A stretch of 64,000 nt of DNA from Aromatoleum toluvorans (GTDB lineage: Bacteria; Pseudomonadota; Gammaproteobacteria; Burkholderiales; Rhodocyclaceae): contig NZ_WTVN01000003.1 in NCBI RefSeq assembly GCF_012910905.1, positions 124,001-188,000 on the forward strand, given 5' to 3'. A program made the position numbers and the translations under genes. Each line of letters begins with the position of its first letter. Position 1 is the stretch's first letter. Below the pieces are notes generated by a model. It searched no databases, was not told the DNA's origin, and saw only the letters and a list, made by a program, of their open reading frames with translations. Shown here in pieces: positions 35,931-45,877 of this stretch.

Positions 35931-37075
35931 ATCTCGTGCGCCGCCAGTTTCTGGCGGCCGATGATCATCTTCATGATGTTCGCGGTGCCGTCGCCGATCT
36001 GCAGGCCCATGACGTCGCGATAGCGCTGACCGAAGTCGTAGTCGCTCGCGTAGCCGCCGTGGCCGTGCGTAAGCAGGCACTGGTGGATGATTTCGCAGGC
36101 GAGCTTGGGCGCCCACCACTTGCACATCGCCGCCTCGGCCGTGTGTTCCAGTCCCTGGTCCTTCAGCCACAGCGTCTTCAGGCATAGCGCGCGGCAGGCC
36201 TCGTACATCGTCTCGGCTTCGGCGAGCGGGAAAGTCACGCCCTGGAAGTCGCCGATCTTCTTGCCGAAGGCCTCGCGCTCCTGCACGTAGCGCCAGGTCT
36301 CGTCGAGCGAGGCGCGCACGACGCCCATGCACTGGATGCCGATCAGCGCGCGGCTGTAGTCGAAGCCCTGCATCACCTGCACGAAGCCCTTGCCCTCGTC
36401 GCCGAGCATCATCCCGGCCGGCACGCGCACGTCGTCGAAGAAGATCGAGCCGCGGCCCACCGGGCGAGTACCGATGTCGTCGAAGGCCGTGCGGGTGATG
36501 CCCGGCAGATCCATCGGCACGAGGAAGGCGCTGATGCCGCGGGCGCGGTCGGCTTCGCTGCCGGTGCGGGCGAACACCACCGCCACGTCCGACTGGGTGG
36601 CCATCGAGATCGAGGTCTTCTCGCCGTTGAGCACCCAGAAATCGCCGTCGCGCGTCGCCTTCAGCTTGAGGCGCGCCGCGTCCGAACCGGCGCTCGGCTC
36701 GGTCAGCGCGATCGCGATCGACTTCTTGCCGGCGATGACCTGGCCCAGCCACTCCTTCGCGATCTCCGGCTGCGCGTAGTTCGCGACGATCTGGCCGCAC
36801 AGCGAGGTGAGGAGGTTCACGTACGAGACGTTGAAGTCGCCGTAGGAGATCTGCTCCAGCAGCAGGCCGCTGGTCACGCAGTCCACGCCCAGGCCTCCGT
36901 GCGCTTCCGACAGTTCCGGCCCGAGGAAGCCGAGCTCGCCCATCTCGCGGATCACTTCGCGCTCGATGCGCTCGGCTTTTTCACGTGCCTTGTAGCCGGG
37001 AGCGAGACGCTCGCGGGCATAACGGCTGGCGGTATCGACGAGCGCCTGCTGCTCGGGGCTGAGACTGAAATCCAT
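35927..37075 (-). CDS. aliB: Cyclohexanecarboxyl-CoA dehydrogenase (acyl-CoA dehydrogenase family)
   Basis: 382 residues. The family motifs ALTEPSAGSDAARLKLKA and GEKTSISMATQSDVAVVF are clear. At the catalytic-base position of most family members (E in FEGT) this protein has D362 in IGDGTANIM. Assignment as AliB, which makes cyclohex-1-ene-1-carboxyl-CoA, rests on location between badR and aliA and on its difference from generic fatty acyl-CoA dehydrogenases. The ATG at 37075 has a strong AGGAGGAG. An earlier ATG at 37105 lies in the predicted -10 box and is rejected. Confidence 0.85.
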   Translation of the reverse strand: MDFSLSPEQQALVDTASRYARERLAPGYKAREKAERIEREVIREMGELGFLGPELSEAHGGLGVDCVTSGLLLEQISYGDFNVSYVNLLTSLCGQIVANYAQPEIAKEWLGQVIAGKKSIAIALTEPSAGSDAARLKLKATRDGDFWVLNGEKTSISMATQSDVAVVFARTGSEADRARGISAFLVPMDLPGITRTAFDDIGTRPVGRGSIFFDDVRVPAGMMLGDEGKGFVQVMQGFDYSRALIGIQCMGVVRASLDETWRYVQEREAFGKKIGDFQGVTFPLAEAETMYEACRALCLKTLWLKDQGLEHTAEAAMCKWWAPKLACEIIHQCLLTHGHGGYASDYDFGQRYRDVMGLQIGDGTANIMKMIIGRQKLAAHEI

Positions 37076-37103
37076 CGCTGCTCCTCCTGTGTAGGTTTTG
37101 CGC

Positions 37104-37133
37104 ATTCTAGGGAGTGCCGAACTTTTCTGTCAA
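37104..37133 (-). promoter_or_regulatory. Sigma-70 type promoter of aliB
   Basis: Minus strand: TTGACA (37133-37128), 18-base spacer, TAGAAT (37109-37104). The predicted start near 37097 leaves a ~22-base leader containing AGGAGGAG before the aliB ATG at 37075. Confidence 0.8.
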
Positions 37134-37140
37134 TACATTG
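37131..37140. promoter_or_regulatory. BadR operator CAA-N4-TTG over the aliB -35
   Basis: CAATACATTG (reverse CAATGTATTG) fits the CAA-N4-TTG operator I recall for BadR in a related denitrifier. It overlaps the first three bases of the aliB -35 box, so repressor binding would block polymerase. I found no other exact match in the promoter regions of this cluster. Confidence 0.72.
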
Positions 37141-37505
37141 CTATTTAACTTTTCGACGGACGAAGATGCGAACACGCCAGAATCAGTAACAATGCTTGTA
37201 CGAAGCCATCCGTGTCAGACACTTAGGTCACCACAGCTATTTCATGGAGATCCGTTACCGCCGTCTGATGTGCAAAGATATTGACTTAGGTTTGCAAAGG
37301 GAATAGCTTTGCGACGCCGTCGGCGAAGGTCGACGGGCGAGATCAACGAGCGGGACGTGCTCCGGCAAGGACGGGCGCGACAGGTTTCGGGCGACGCTCT
37401 TCCCGCCGTCGCGCGGACCAGGTCGCCCCTTCCCATGAGGCGGTCTCGCTAGACGACAATCGAGGGTTGCGCGGGCCACGCGTCCGCGGACGAGGAGAGA
37501 AAAAG
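37141..37505. promoter_or_regulatory. Long aliB-aliA spacer with paired repeats
   Basis: No coding frame is convincing. ACAATGCTTGT (37189-37199) is a CAA-N3-TTG near-match to the BadR site. ACTTAGGT occurs at 37221 and 37284. TGCAAAG occurs at 37271 and 37293, 22 bases apart. TTGACT (37281-37286) could be a -35, but no good -10 follows. The last ~190 bases before aliA are GC-rich and plain. Confidence 0.5.
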
Positions 37506-39133
<1,628 letters not shown>

Positions 39134-39134
<1 letters not shown>

Positions 39135-39928
39135 TGACGACGGGAAACGACGAGATGACTTCGGTAATCCTCACCGAGACGCGCGGCAAGGTCGGCCTCA
39201 TCCGCATCAACCGCCCGGAAGTCTTCAACGCGCTCAACGACGACGTGATGAGCGCGATCGGCCAGGCGCTCGACGGCTTCGAAGCGGACCCGGGCATCGC
39301 CTGCGTCGTGGTCACCGGCTCCGAAAAGGCCTTCGCCGCCGGCGCGGACATCGCCGCGATGCGCTCGATGGACTACATGGACGCGTACAAGGGCGACTTC
39401 ATCACGCGCAACTGGGAACGCCTCAAGACCTTCCGCAAGCCCACGATCGCCGCCGTGTCGGGCGTCGCGCTGGGCGGCGGGTGCGAACTGGCGATGATGT
39501 GCGACATCGTCTTCGCCGCCGAAAACGCCCGCTTCGGCCAGCCGGAGATCAGGATCGGCACGATCCCCGGCGCCGGCGGCACGCAGCGTCTGCCGCGCGC
39601 GGTGGGCAAGACCAAGGCGATGGACCTGTGCCTCACCGGGCGCATGATGGATGCACAGGAAGCGGAGCGCAGCGGGCTCGTCGCGCGCATCTATCCGGCG
39701 GAGAGCGTGCTCGACGAGGCGCTCGCGGCCGCCGCGAAGATCGCCGAGTTCTCGCTGCCGGTGCTCATGATGATGAAGGAAACGGTCAACCGCGCCTTCG
39801 AAGGCCCGCTCAACGAAGGCCTGCTGTTCGAACGGCGCACGCTGCACGCGACCTTCGGACTGGCGGACCAGAAGGAAGGCATGGCCGCCTTCGTCGAGAA
39901 GCGTCCGCCGCGCTTCACCCACCGATAA
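39134..39928 (+). CDS. badK: Cyclohex-1-ene-1-carboxyl-CoA hydratase
   Basis: 264-residue crotonase-family hydratase that forms 2-hydroxycyclohexane-1-carboxyl-CoA. Both hydratase Glu residues are present (GGGCELAMMCD, QPEIRIGTIPGAGGTQR), plus the oxyanion-hole FAAGADIAAM. The start overlaps the aliA stop (TGATG), so the two are translationally coupled. A second ATG at 39155 (MTSVILTE) matches homologues equally well. Adjacent aliA and the other bad genes support BadK over a generic enoyl-CoA hydratase. Confidence 0.88.
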
Positions 39929-39940
39929 GCGTCTGCATAC

Positions 39941-39965
39941 GGCCCCGCGCATCCGTCGCGGGGCC
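39941..39965. terminator. GC hairpin between convergent badK and lipoprotein genes
   Basis: GGCCCCGCG (39941-39949) and CGCGGGGCC (39957-39965) form a perfect nine-base stem with a seven-base loop, in the 43 bases between two convergent stops. There is no T run on either side, so it is only terminator-like. Confidence 0.5.
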
Positions 39966-39971
39966 GACCGC

Positions 39972-41339
39972 TCAAAGTCTGGTGCCGTTCGTCCACACGG
40001 GCTGCAGGTCGGGCACTGCGGCTGCGCGGCCCATGCACGTGCGATAGCGCATGTTCACCCTGTCGGCGAACCACGCCGTCGTAATCTTGCTCGTGATCTT
40101 GGGGCTCTTCAGCCGGATCTGCGGAACCGCCTCGCGGGGCACCGGGCGCCCCGCCGCTTCGTCGGCGAGCGCGAACACCCGCTGGTAGAGCTTCGTCTGG
40201 CCGAAGGCGTCGGATTTCTCCTGTCGCAGGGCGGATTCGATCTCGACCGCGTTGAGCCGCAAGCGCCGCGAAATCCTCGCCGCCGCCCGCTGCGTATCGC
40301 TCGCGACCGCGCTCGCGCGCCCGTCGTCGTAGCGCAGCAGGTCTCCGTCCGGCACCAGCTTCTGCCCCGTCACCTTGGCCAGGGCCAGCTGGAATGCCGC
40401 ATTGCGGCTCGCGTAATGGCCGGCGTTGAAGTCTGCGAAGCGGTAGACCGCGCTGCGGTAGGGCGCGGGATAGTCCAGCAGGTGCGCAATGCCGAAGTAC
40501 ACACCCCCGCGACGCGAGAACACGGCTTCCCGCACCCGGCCGTTGGTTGCGCCGGCATAAGGTTTCTCGCGCGCATGCTCTTCCGCGAACGCGACGCTCA
40601 CCTGCATCGGGCCGCCCGTGTGCACCGGGTTGTATCCGCTGAGCAACAGCTTTCCGCCCGGCACCTCGTCGATGATGTCGCCGTAGAGGATGCTCATCTG
40701 GCGCTCGGTCTTCAGACTGTCGATGCGCTGGCGGTAGGTCCGCCCGTCGCGCGAAGGCTTCGCCAGCGCGGCATCCAGCGCCATTTTCGGAATCAGGTAG
40801 CGCTTGCGGCGCGTTTCGATCTCGCGCCACACGATGCGCGACAGGCCGGGCACCACGGGATCCGCCTGGAAACCCGATTCCTGCTCGATGACGGCGATGG
40901 ATGCGCAGAAGTTTTCCGCGCTCGGCGCGAGGCGCAGCCCCATGAAGGCTGCGACGATGTCGGCCGCCCATTCGTCGCGCTCGCGGGTGACGCCGGGTGG
41001 CAGCAACGCATAGACGAACCTGCGCGCGTCCTGCTCCTGCACGCGCGGCGGGAAGCCCGGGACGAAGCGGCCGTCTGCCGGGGCGGGCGGCACGACACCG
41101 GGAGGCGGAACAACGCCAGGCGATGGCACGACACCCGGCAGCGGCACGGCGCCCGGCAGGGCTGAACCGCCCGGCACCGGCAGGGCCGATGCGGACGAAA
41201 GCGTGTCGGGCGTCCGCATCTCGACCGGTGCGGGCGCCTGCACGGCGGGGGGCGGCGGAACGGCGGCACAGCCGCCAAGCATTGCGGCGGCAAGGCCGAG
41301 AAGAATGGGGACAGGTCGGAAGATGCGCTGCGGAGTCAT
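39972..41339 (-). CDS. DUF1615 outer-membrane lipoprotein
   Basis: 455 residues. A signal peptide with lipobox LGGC (C24) indicates a lipoprotein. Next comes a Pro-rich linker with four tandem hexapeptides of LPGVVP type (residues 61-84), then a large conserved domain of the DUF1615 family (VIEQESGFQADPVVPGLSRI, NPVHTGGPMQVSVAFAEEHA). The EQES segment and HTGGPMQVS recall lytic transglycosylases (catalytic Glu), so a peptidoglycan role is possible but unproven. The ATG at 41339 is preferred over 41351. Confidence 0.85.
   Translation of the reverse strand: MTPQRIFRPVPILLGLAAAMLGGCAAVPPPPAVQAPAPVEMRTPDTLSSASALPVPGGSALPGAVPLPGVVPSPGVVPPPGVVPPAPADGRFVPGFPPRVQEQDARRFVYALLPPGVTRERDEWAADIVAAFMGLRLAPSAENFCASIAVIEQESGFQADPVVPGLSRIVWREIETRRKRYLIPKMALDAALAKPSRDGRTYRQRIDSLKTERQMSILYGDIIDEVPGGKLLLSGYNPVHTGGPMQVSVAFAEEHAREKPYAGATNGRVREAVFSRRGGVYFGIAHLLDYPAPYRSAVYRFADFNAGHYASRNAAFQLALAKVTGQKLVPDGDLLRYDDGRASAVASDTQRAAARISRRLRLNAVEIESALRQEKSDAFGQTKLYQRVFALADEAAGRPVPREAVPQIRLKSPKITSKITTAWFADRVNMRYRTCMGRAAAVPDLQPVWTNGTRL
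41088..41159. repeat. Four tandem 18-base units encoding Pro-Gly-Val-rich hexapeptides
   Basis: The DUF1615 lipoprotein linker is built of LPGAVP, LPGVVP, SPGVVP and PPGVVP in a row. This is an in-frame repeat that could vary in number by slippage. Confidence 0.7.
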
Positions 41340-41615
41340 CGGGCGAGGCACAAGGAAATCAGGCCGCGTCTCCGGAGGGATTCCCGATGCCGCGGCGCGC
41401 GGGCAGCCACGACCTTGGCCGGGCCACCAGACAGGAGCGCAACAGTACCAGATTGTGCGGCGCGATTTCGCCCTTTTTCCCGCCCCGCGCGGCCATACGA
41501 TGCGCTTGCACTATCCGTGCCGCACATACCGTCGCATGGGTCTACCATGTCGATGCGGGCTCGCGGAGGGCACGTGCCGCGACCACCAACGATACGACGA
41601 CAACGGAGAGAGTTC

Positions 41616-42542
41616 ATGAGGATTGCAGTGATGGGAGCCGGCGCAGTCGGCTGCTACTACGGCGGCATGCTCGCGCGCGCCGGTCATGAGGTGACGCTGA
41701 TCGGACGTCCCGTGCACGTGGACGCCGTGAGGCGCGATGGCCTGCTGCTTGACACGCGCGATTTCCAGGAGCGCGTGCCGGTGCGGGCGAGTACCAGCGC
41801 CGAGGCCGTACGCGGCGCGCAGCTCGTGCTGTGCTGCGTGAAATCGACCGACACCGCCAGCGCCGCCGTGGAGCTGGCGCCGCACCTCGCGACGGAGGCG
41901 ATCGTGCTCAGCCTGCAGAACGGCGTCGACAACGCGGAGCGGCTGCAGGCGCTATTGGGCCGCGAGGTCGGCGCCGCCGTGGTCTATGTCGCGACCGAGA
42001 TGGCGGGACCCGGTCATGTGAAGCACCATGGCCGCGGCGAACTGGTGATCGGCCCGTCCGACGCGTCCGCGCGGCTCGTCGAACTCTTCGCCGCCGCCGG
42101 CGTGCCCGTCGAGGTGTCGGACAACGTCGTCGGCGCCTTGTGGGCGAAGCTGATCCTCAACTGCGCCTACAACGCGCTGTCGGCGATCACGCAACAGCCC
42201 TATGGCCGGCTCATCGTGGGCGACAGTGTCGAGGACGTGATGCGCGATGTGGTGCAGGAGTGCCTCGACCTGGCGTGGGCCGAAGGCATCACGGTGCCGG
42301 GCGACAGCTGGGAATCGGTGCAGCGGATCGCACAGACGATGCCGGCGCAGTTCTCGTCGACCGCGCAGGATCTCGCGCGCGGCAAGCGCAGCGAAATCGA
42401 TCACCTGAACGGTTTCGTGCTGCGCCGGGGCAAGGCGCTGGGCGTCGCGACGCCGGTCAACCGCGCGCTGTACGCCGTGGTGAAGCTGCTGGAAGAACGC
42501 GCTGCCGGCGACGCCGGCCAGACCGCATCCCCTGCTGCCTGA
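41616..42542 (+). CDS. panE: 2-dehydropantoate 2-reductase family protein
   Basis: 308 residues: NADP-binding VMGAGAVGCYYGGMLARAGHEVTLIGR, then CVKSTDT, SLQNGVDN, and the C-terminal ApbA domain with the catalytic Lys in LWAKLILNCAYNALSAI. It reduces ketopantoate to pantoate for coenzyme A synthesis; several paralogues often exist, so the real substrate may differ. GGAGAG precedes the ATG at 41616. Confidence 0.88.
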   Translation: MRIAVMGAGAVGCYYGGMLARAGHEVTLIGRPVHVDAVRRDGLLLDTRDFQERVPVRASTSAEAVRGAQLVLCCVKSTDTASAAVELAPHLATEAIVLSLQNGVDNAERLQALLGREVGAAVVYVATEMAGPGHVKHHGRGELVIGPSDASARLVELFAAAGVPVEVSDNVVGALWAKLILNCAYNALSAITQQPYGRLIVGDSVEDVMRDVVQECLDLAWAEGITVPGDSWESVQRIAQTMPAQFSSTAQDLARGKRSEIDHLNGFVLRRGKALGVATPVNRALYAVVKLLEERAAGDAGQTASPAA

Positions 42543-42563
42543 CCGACCTACCCCGGCGCCGGA

Positions 42564-44606
42564 TCACCGCGGCTTGCGCTGCCCGGTCGGCTGGCGCCGG
42601 GGCGCATCACCCCGCCGCGGCTTGCCGCGCCCGCCTACCCGGCCCTTCGAATCGCGCCGCCGCCCGTGCTGGCGCGCAAGCATTTCGTCGATCGTTTCGG
42701 AGGTGCTGCGCGCGAGCGCCACGGCGACTTCGGCGTCGGGATAATGCTTCGGCAGGCGGTAGCCCAGCCACGCATAGGCCGAGTACTTCTTGCACGCATC
42801 CTCGGCCGCCTGCAGCGCGTAACGTCCGCTGCCCATCGGCTCGATCGCGAGATGCGAGGTGCGCTCCTTCGACAACGAACGCGCCCATTCCTGCCACGCC
42901 TGGTTGAGCGATTCGACGCGCGTCGACACCGGCACGAGCGACAGCGTGAAGCGGTGCTCGAGCGACAGCGGCAGCGTGTCGAGCCAGCGCGCGCGCTCGA
43001 TCTGCTCGGTGAGGTCGCCGGGCAGGAAGAAGTCGTCGGTGAGGTCGATGTTGCGCGAGAAGAGTTCGAGCAGCCGCGCGAGCGCGCGCTCACCGGTCGC
43101 GGCCGAGATGCTTTTCAGGTGGTGCAGTGAAGGCGTCACGTAGAAGCCGCGGCTCGACAGCGGATCGGCGGACGTGCGCATCAGCCGGCCGACGATGCGG
43201 TGCGTGTGATCGTCGAAGCCCGCGACGAGGCCGGCCTCGTGCAGGCCGAAGCGCCCTGCCCGCCCGGCGATCTGGTGCGTGAGCCAGGGCGGCAGGATGT
43301 CCTCCGAGATGCCGTCGAACTTCTTCGCGGTCGAGAACACCACCCGCGCGACCGGCAGGTTCAGCCCCATGCCGATCGCGTCGGTCGCGACGACGATGTC
43401 GGCCTCGCCGTCGCGAAAGCGCTGCGCCTGCGCGCGTCGCACCTCCGGCGACAGGTTGCCGTAGATCGTCGCGACGCGAAAACCCGCCTCGGCGATGTTG
43501 GTCGCCCAGTTCAGCACGTCGCGGCGCGAGAACGCGATCACCGCGTCGCCGCGCCGCAACTGGCCGATGCTGCCGACCGCGCGTTGCGCCATCTCCAGCG
43601 GCGACTTGCGTTCGAGCGTGCGCACCTCCAGCTCGCAGCCGAGACGCTCGGCGAGGGCTTCCACTGCCGGACGCGCGGACAGCGCGCCGAGCAGGAACAC
43701 CGTCTTCGCGGCGGCCCCGCACACCGCCGCCGTCCACGCCGAACCGCGTTCGAGGTCCTCCAGCATCTGGATCTCGTCGATCACCGCGACCTCGACCGGC
43801 CGCGACGTGTCGAGCATCTCGATGGTGCTCGCGACGTGGGTCGCGCCGGGGGTGATGCGCCGCTCCTCGCCGGTGACGAGGCTCACCGCGACGCCGCGGT
43901 CCGCGAGGCGCTCGTAGTTTTCCAGTGCCAGCAGGCGCAGCGGCGCCAGATACACGCCGCTCGCCGCCTGCGCCAGCGCCTCCATCGCCTGGTGCGTCTT
44001 GCCCGAATTGGTCGGCCCCAGGATCGCGATGAAACGGCGCCGCATCATGTACGCCGTCTCGAAGGACTCCGGATAGCGCGTCAGCTTGACCGTGTCGCGC
44101 GCGGCCTCCGCCAGCGTCTCCGCGCGGCGGCGCACCGCCGCTTCCGCAAGCCGGTCCTCGACGATGCGGAAGCGCCGGCTCGCCAGTTCCTTGCCGGTCT
44201 CCAGCGCACGCAGGAAGCGCGCACCGTCCAGCCCTTCGGCCTGCGCCCGCTGCAGCACCCCGGTGACGAAGGCGCGCACGTCGGCCTCGAACTCGGCGAC
44301 CGACGACATGTGAAGCCGCTCGCGCACCAGCGCGAGGTGCTTCTCCTCGGGCAGCTTGCGCCACTTCTGCACGCGCGCCAGCACGCAGCGCTCGGGCACC
44401 AGACGATAGGGGAAACGCCGCCCGCCGGCCTCCACTTCGCCGGCGACCTCGATCGCCACCGCCCCCTCGTTGTGCACGAGGCGTGCGTTGAAGCTTTGCA
44501 GCCACAGATGCAACTCGCGCGCCACGTCGAGCAGCGCATCGTCGCCCTCCGGGTCCTCCCCGGCCGGTACGGCGGCTTCGGGGTCGATGAAGAAATCGTC
44601 TTCCAA
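42564..44606 (-). CDS. SUV3-like DExH RNA helicase
   Basis: 680 residues. The SF2 helicase core has ILGPTNSGKTHQAMEAL (Walker A), APLRLLALENYERL (Ia), IDEIQMLED (DExH box as DEIQ), LLGALSARPAVEAL, VATDAIGMGLNLPVARVVF (V) and QIAGRAGRFG (VI). The SUV3 C-terminal domain is suggested around 480-620. The last ~40 residues are Arg/Gly/Lys-rich and basic. SUV3 is best known from mitochondrial RNA decay, and bacterial homologues are little studied. A role in RNA turnover is inferred. Confidence 0.87.
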   Translation of the reverse strand: MEDDFFIDPEAAVPAGEDPEGDDALLDVARELHLWLQSFNARLVHNEGAVAIEVAGEVEAGGRRFPYRLVPERCVLARVQKWRKLPEEKHLALVRERLHMSSVAEFEADVRAFVTGVLQRAQAEGLDGARFLRALETGKELASRRFRIVEDRLAEAAVRRRAETLAEAARDTVKLTRYPESFETAYMMRRRFIAILGPTNSGKTHQAMEALAQAASGVYLAPLRLLALENYERLADRGVAVSLVTGEERRITPGATHVASTIEMLDTSRPVEVAVIDEIQMLEDLERGSAWTAAVCGAAAKTVFLLGALSARPAVEALAERLGCELEVRTLERKSPLEMAQRAVGSIGQLRRGDAVIAFSRRDVLNWATNIAEAGFRVATIYGNLSPEVRRAQAQRFRDGEADIVVATDAIGMGLNLPVARVVFSTAKKFDGISEDILPPWLTHQIAGRAGRFGLHEAGLVAGFDDHTHRIVGRLMRTSADPLSSRGFYVTPSLHHLKSISAATGERALARLLELFSRNIDLTDDFFLPGDLTEQIERARWLDTLPLSLEHRFTLSLVPVSTRVESLNQAWQEWARSLSKERTSHLAIEPMGSGRYALQAAEDACKKYSAYAWLGYRLPKHYPDAEVAVALARSTSETIDEMLARQHGRRRDSKGRVGGRGKPRRGDAPRRQPTGQRKPR

Positions 44607-44834
44607 TTAAGGTGTTCCGTGCATCAAAGGGTGGAGGGTCTCACGTCCGGGCCACGAAGCGGTAGTCCGCGCAGCGATCTCGCGCCGTTCGCCCGTATCG
44701 CCGCAGAAGACATGCCGCATCCATCCAGTCATTCCAATTCAAGATGCATTGCATCAGAATAATTCACTTTACGTGATCCGTTGCCGCCGGTAGCCTGCGC
44801 TTCCCCACCGATCCACCGACAGCGGAAGACGAAC

Positions 44835-45038
44835 ATGCCCTACGTGAACATCAAGATTACGCGCGAAGGCGCCACCCCGGACCAGAAGGCCGAACTGATC
44901 CGCGGCGTCACGCGGCTGCTGCAGGACGTTCTCGGCAAGAATCCGCAGACCACCGTCGTCGTCATCGACGAGGTCGACACCGACAACTGGGGAATCGGCG
45001 GCGAAAGCGTGACCGTCCGGCGCAAGCGCGGGCAATGA
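44835..45038 (+). CDS. 4-oxalocrotonate tautomerase-family protein
   Basis: 67 residues, the usual 4-OT subunit size. After Met removal the catalytic Pro is first (MPYVNIKITREG), followed by the conserved LIRGVTRLLQDVLGKNP and VVVIDEVDTDNWGIGG. It acts as a hexamer that tautomerises keto-enol substrates. No meta-cleavage genes are adjacent, so the natural substrate is unknown. Confidence 0.92.
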   Translation: MPYVNIKITREGATPDQKAELIRGVTRLLQDVLGKNPQTTVVVIDEVDTDNWGIGGESVTVRRKRGQ

Positions 45039-45054
45039 CCCGCGACCCCGGCAC

Positions 45055-45759
45055 TCAAGTCGGCGGCAACAGCGGACGCATCACCAGGCCGTAGCGCCCG
45101 CGGGTCACCGGCATCGCGAAATCGAAGCGGTCGACCTGCGCGCACAGCTCCAGGTCGGCGAGCGGCAGCGCCGGATCCGTGCCCGCAACGAAGCGCCGGC
45201 CGAAATCCGAATTGCGCACGCGCAGGGCCAGCGCTTCGCGGTCGATCGGCTCGCCCTGCAGGCCGGCGGCGAGGTAATCCGCACAGGCGATGTCCTCGTC
45301 GCCGTCGCGGTCGATCCATTCCCCGGTAGTGATCAGCGCGACCCGCTCCAGCGGGCCCGCCTGCAAGGCGCGCAGCGTGGCGCCCGCGCACACGAGGCTC
45401 GCCGCGAACAGGCGCGGCGCCGTGCGAAAACGCAGGAGCGCCTGCACGCCTGCGGCGGTCGACAGGATCACCGGCCGTTTCGCCAGGTCCAGCGGCTGCA
45501 CGCGCGAGGGCGAGTTGCCCAGGTCGAAGCCGGGCATGGGGCGCCCGCCGGGCAAGGCCCCCACCGTCAGCGCATCGGGCAGGTGTTCGAGCAGGAGATC
45601 GGCTTCGCCTGCGGTCCCGACCGGATGGATTTCCGACGCGCCCGCCGCGAACGCGTAAGCTGCGGTGGAAAAGGAACGCAATACGTCGATCGCGACGACG
45701 GCATCGAAGTCGTGCGACGTCTGCACGAGGCGGTGCAGGCTGATGCGATGGATTTGCAT
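45055..45759 (-). CDS. 2-phosphosulfolactate phosphatase (ComB) family protein
   Basis: 234 residues. The ComB family is recognised from VVAIDVLRSFSTAAYAFAAGA, DLGNSPS, ILSTAAGVQAL and AGATLRAL. ComB removes phosphate from phosphosulfolactate in coenzyme M synthesis. In a betaproteobacterium the likely role is sulfolactate formation or an unrelated phosphatase. None of the other com genes is in the window. Start at 45759 or 45777 (both ATG, neither with a strong ribosome site). Confidence 0.78.
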   Translation of the reverse strand: MQIHRISLHRLVQTSHDFDAVVAIDVLRSFSTAAYAFAAGASEIHPVGTAGEADLLLEHLPDALTVGALPGGRPMPGFDLGNSPSRVQPLDLAKRPVILSTAAGVQALLRFRTAPRLFAASLVCAGATLRALQAGPLERVALITTGEWIDRDGDEDIACADYLAAGLQGEPIDREALALRVRNSDFGRRFVAGTDPALPLADLELCAQVDRFDFAMPVTRGRYGLVMRPLLPPT

Positions 45760-45877
45760 GGTTCCATCATACGGCATGACGCAACCCGCGGAGAGTCCGA
45801 CTCATGCTGCGCCCGAACGATTACCCGCGCTGTTGTCCAACTGCCCGCGCCCCCACTCAGCAGTATCAGCCCGACGC

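Noticed and set aside
37076-37105. Earlier ATG (37105) for AliB
   Set aside because: It lies within the predicted -10 box, whereas the ATG at 37075 has a strong ribosome site and matches the usual start.
37131-37140. Chance occurrence of CAA-N4-TTG
   Set aside because: A six-base pattern is common, but its exact overlap with the aliB -35 and the known BadR link make chance less likely, so it was kept.
37141-37505. tRNA or small RNA gene in the aliB-aliA spacer
   Set aside because: No cloverleaf or stable hairpin was found; only repeats and a weak promoter-like element.
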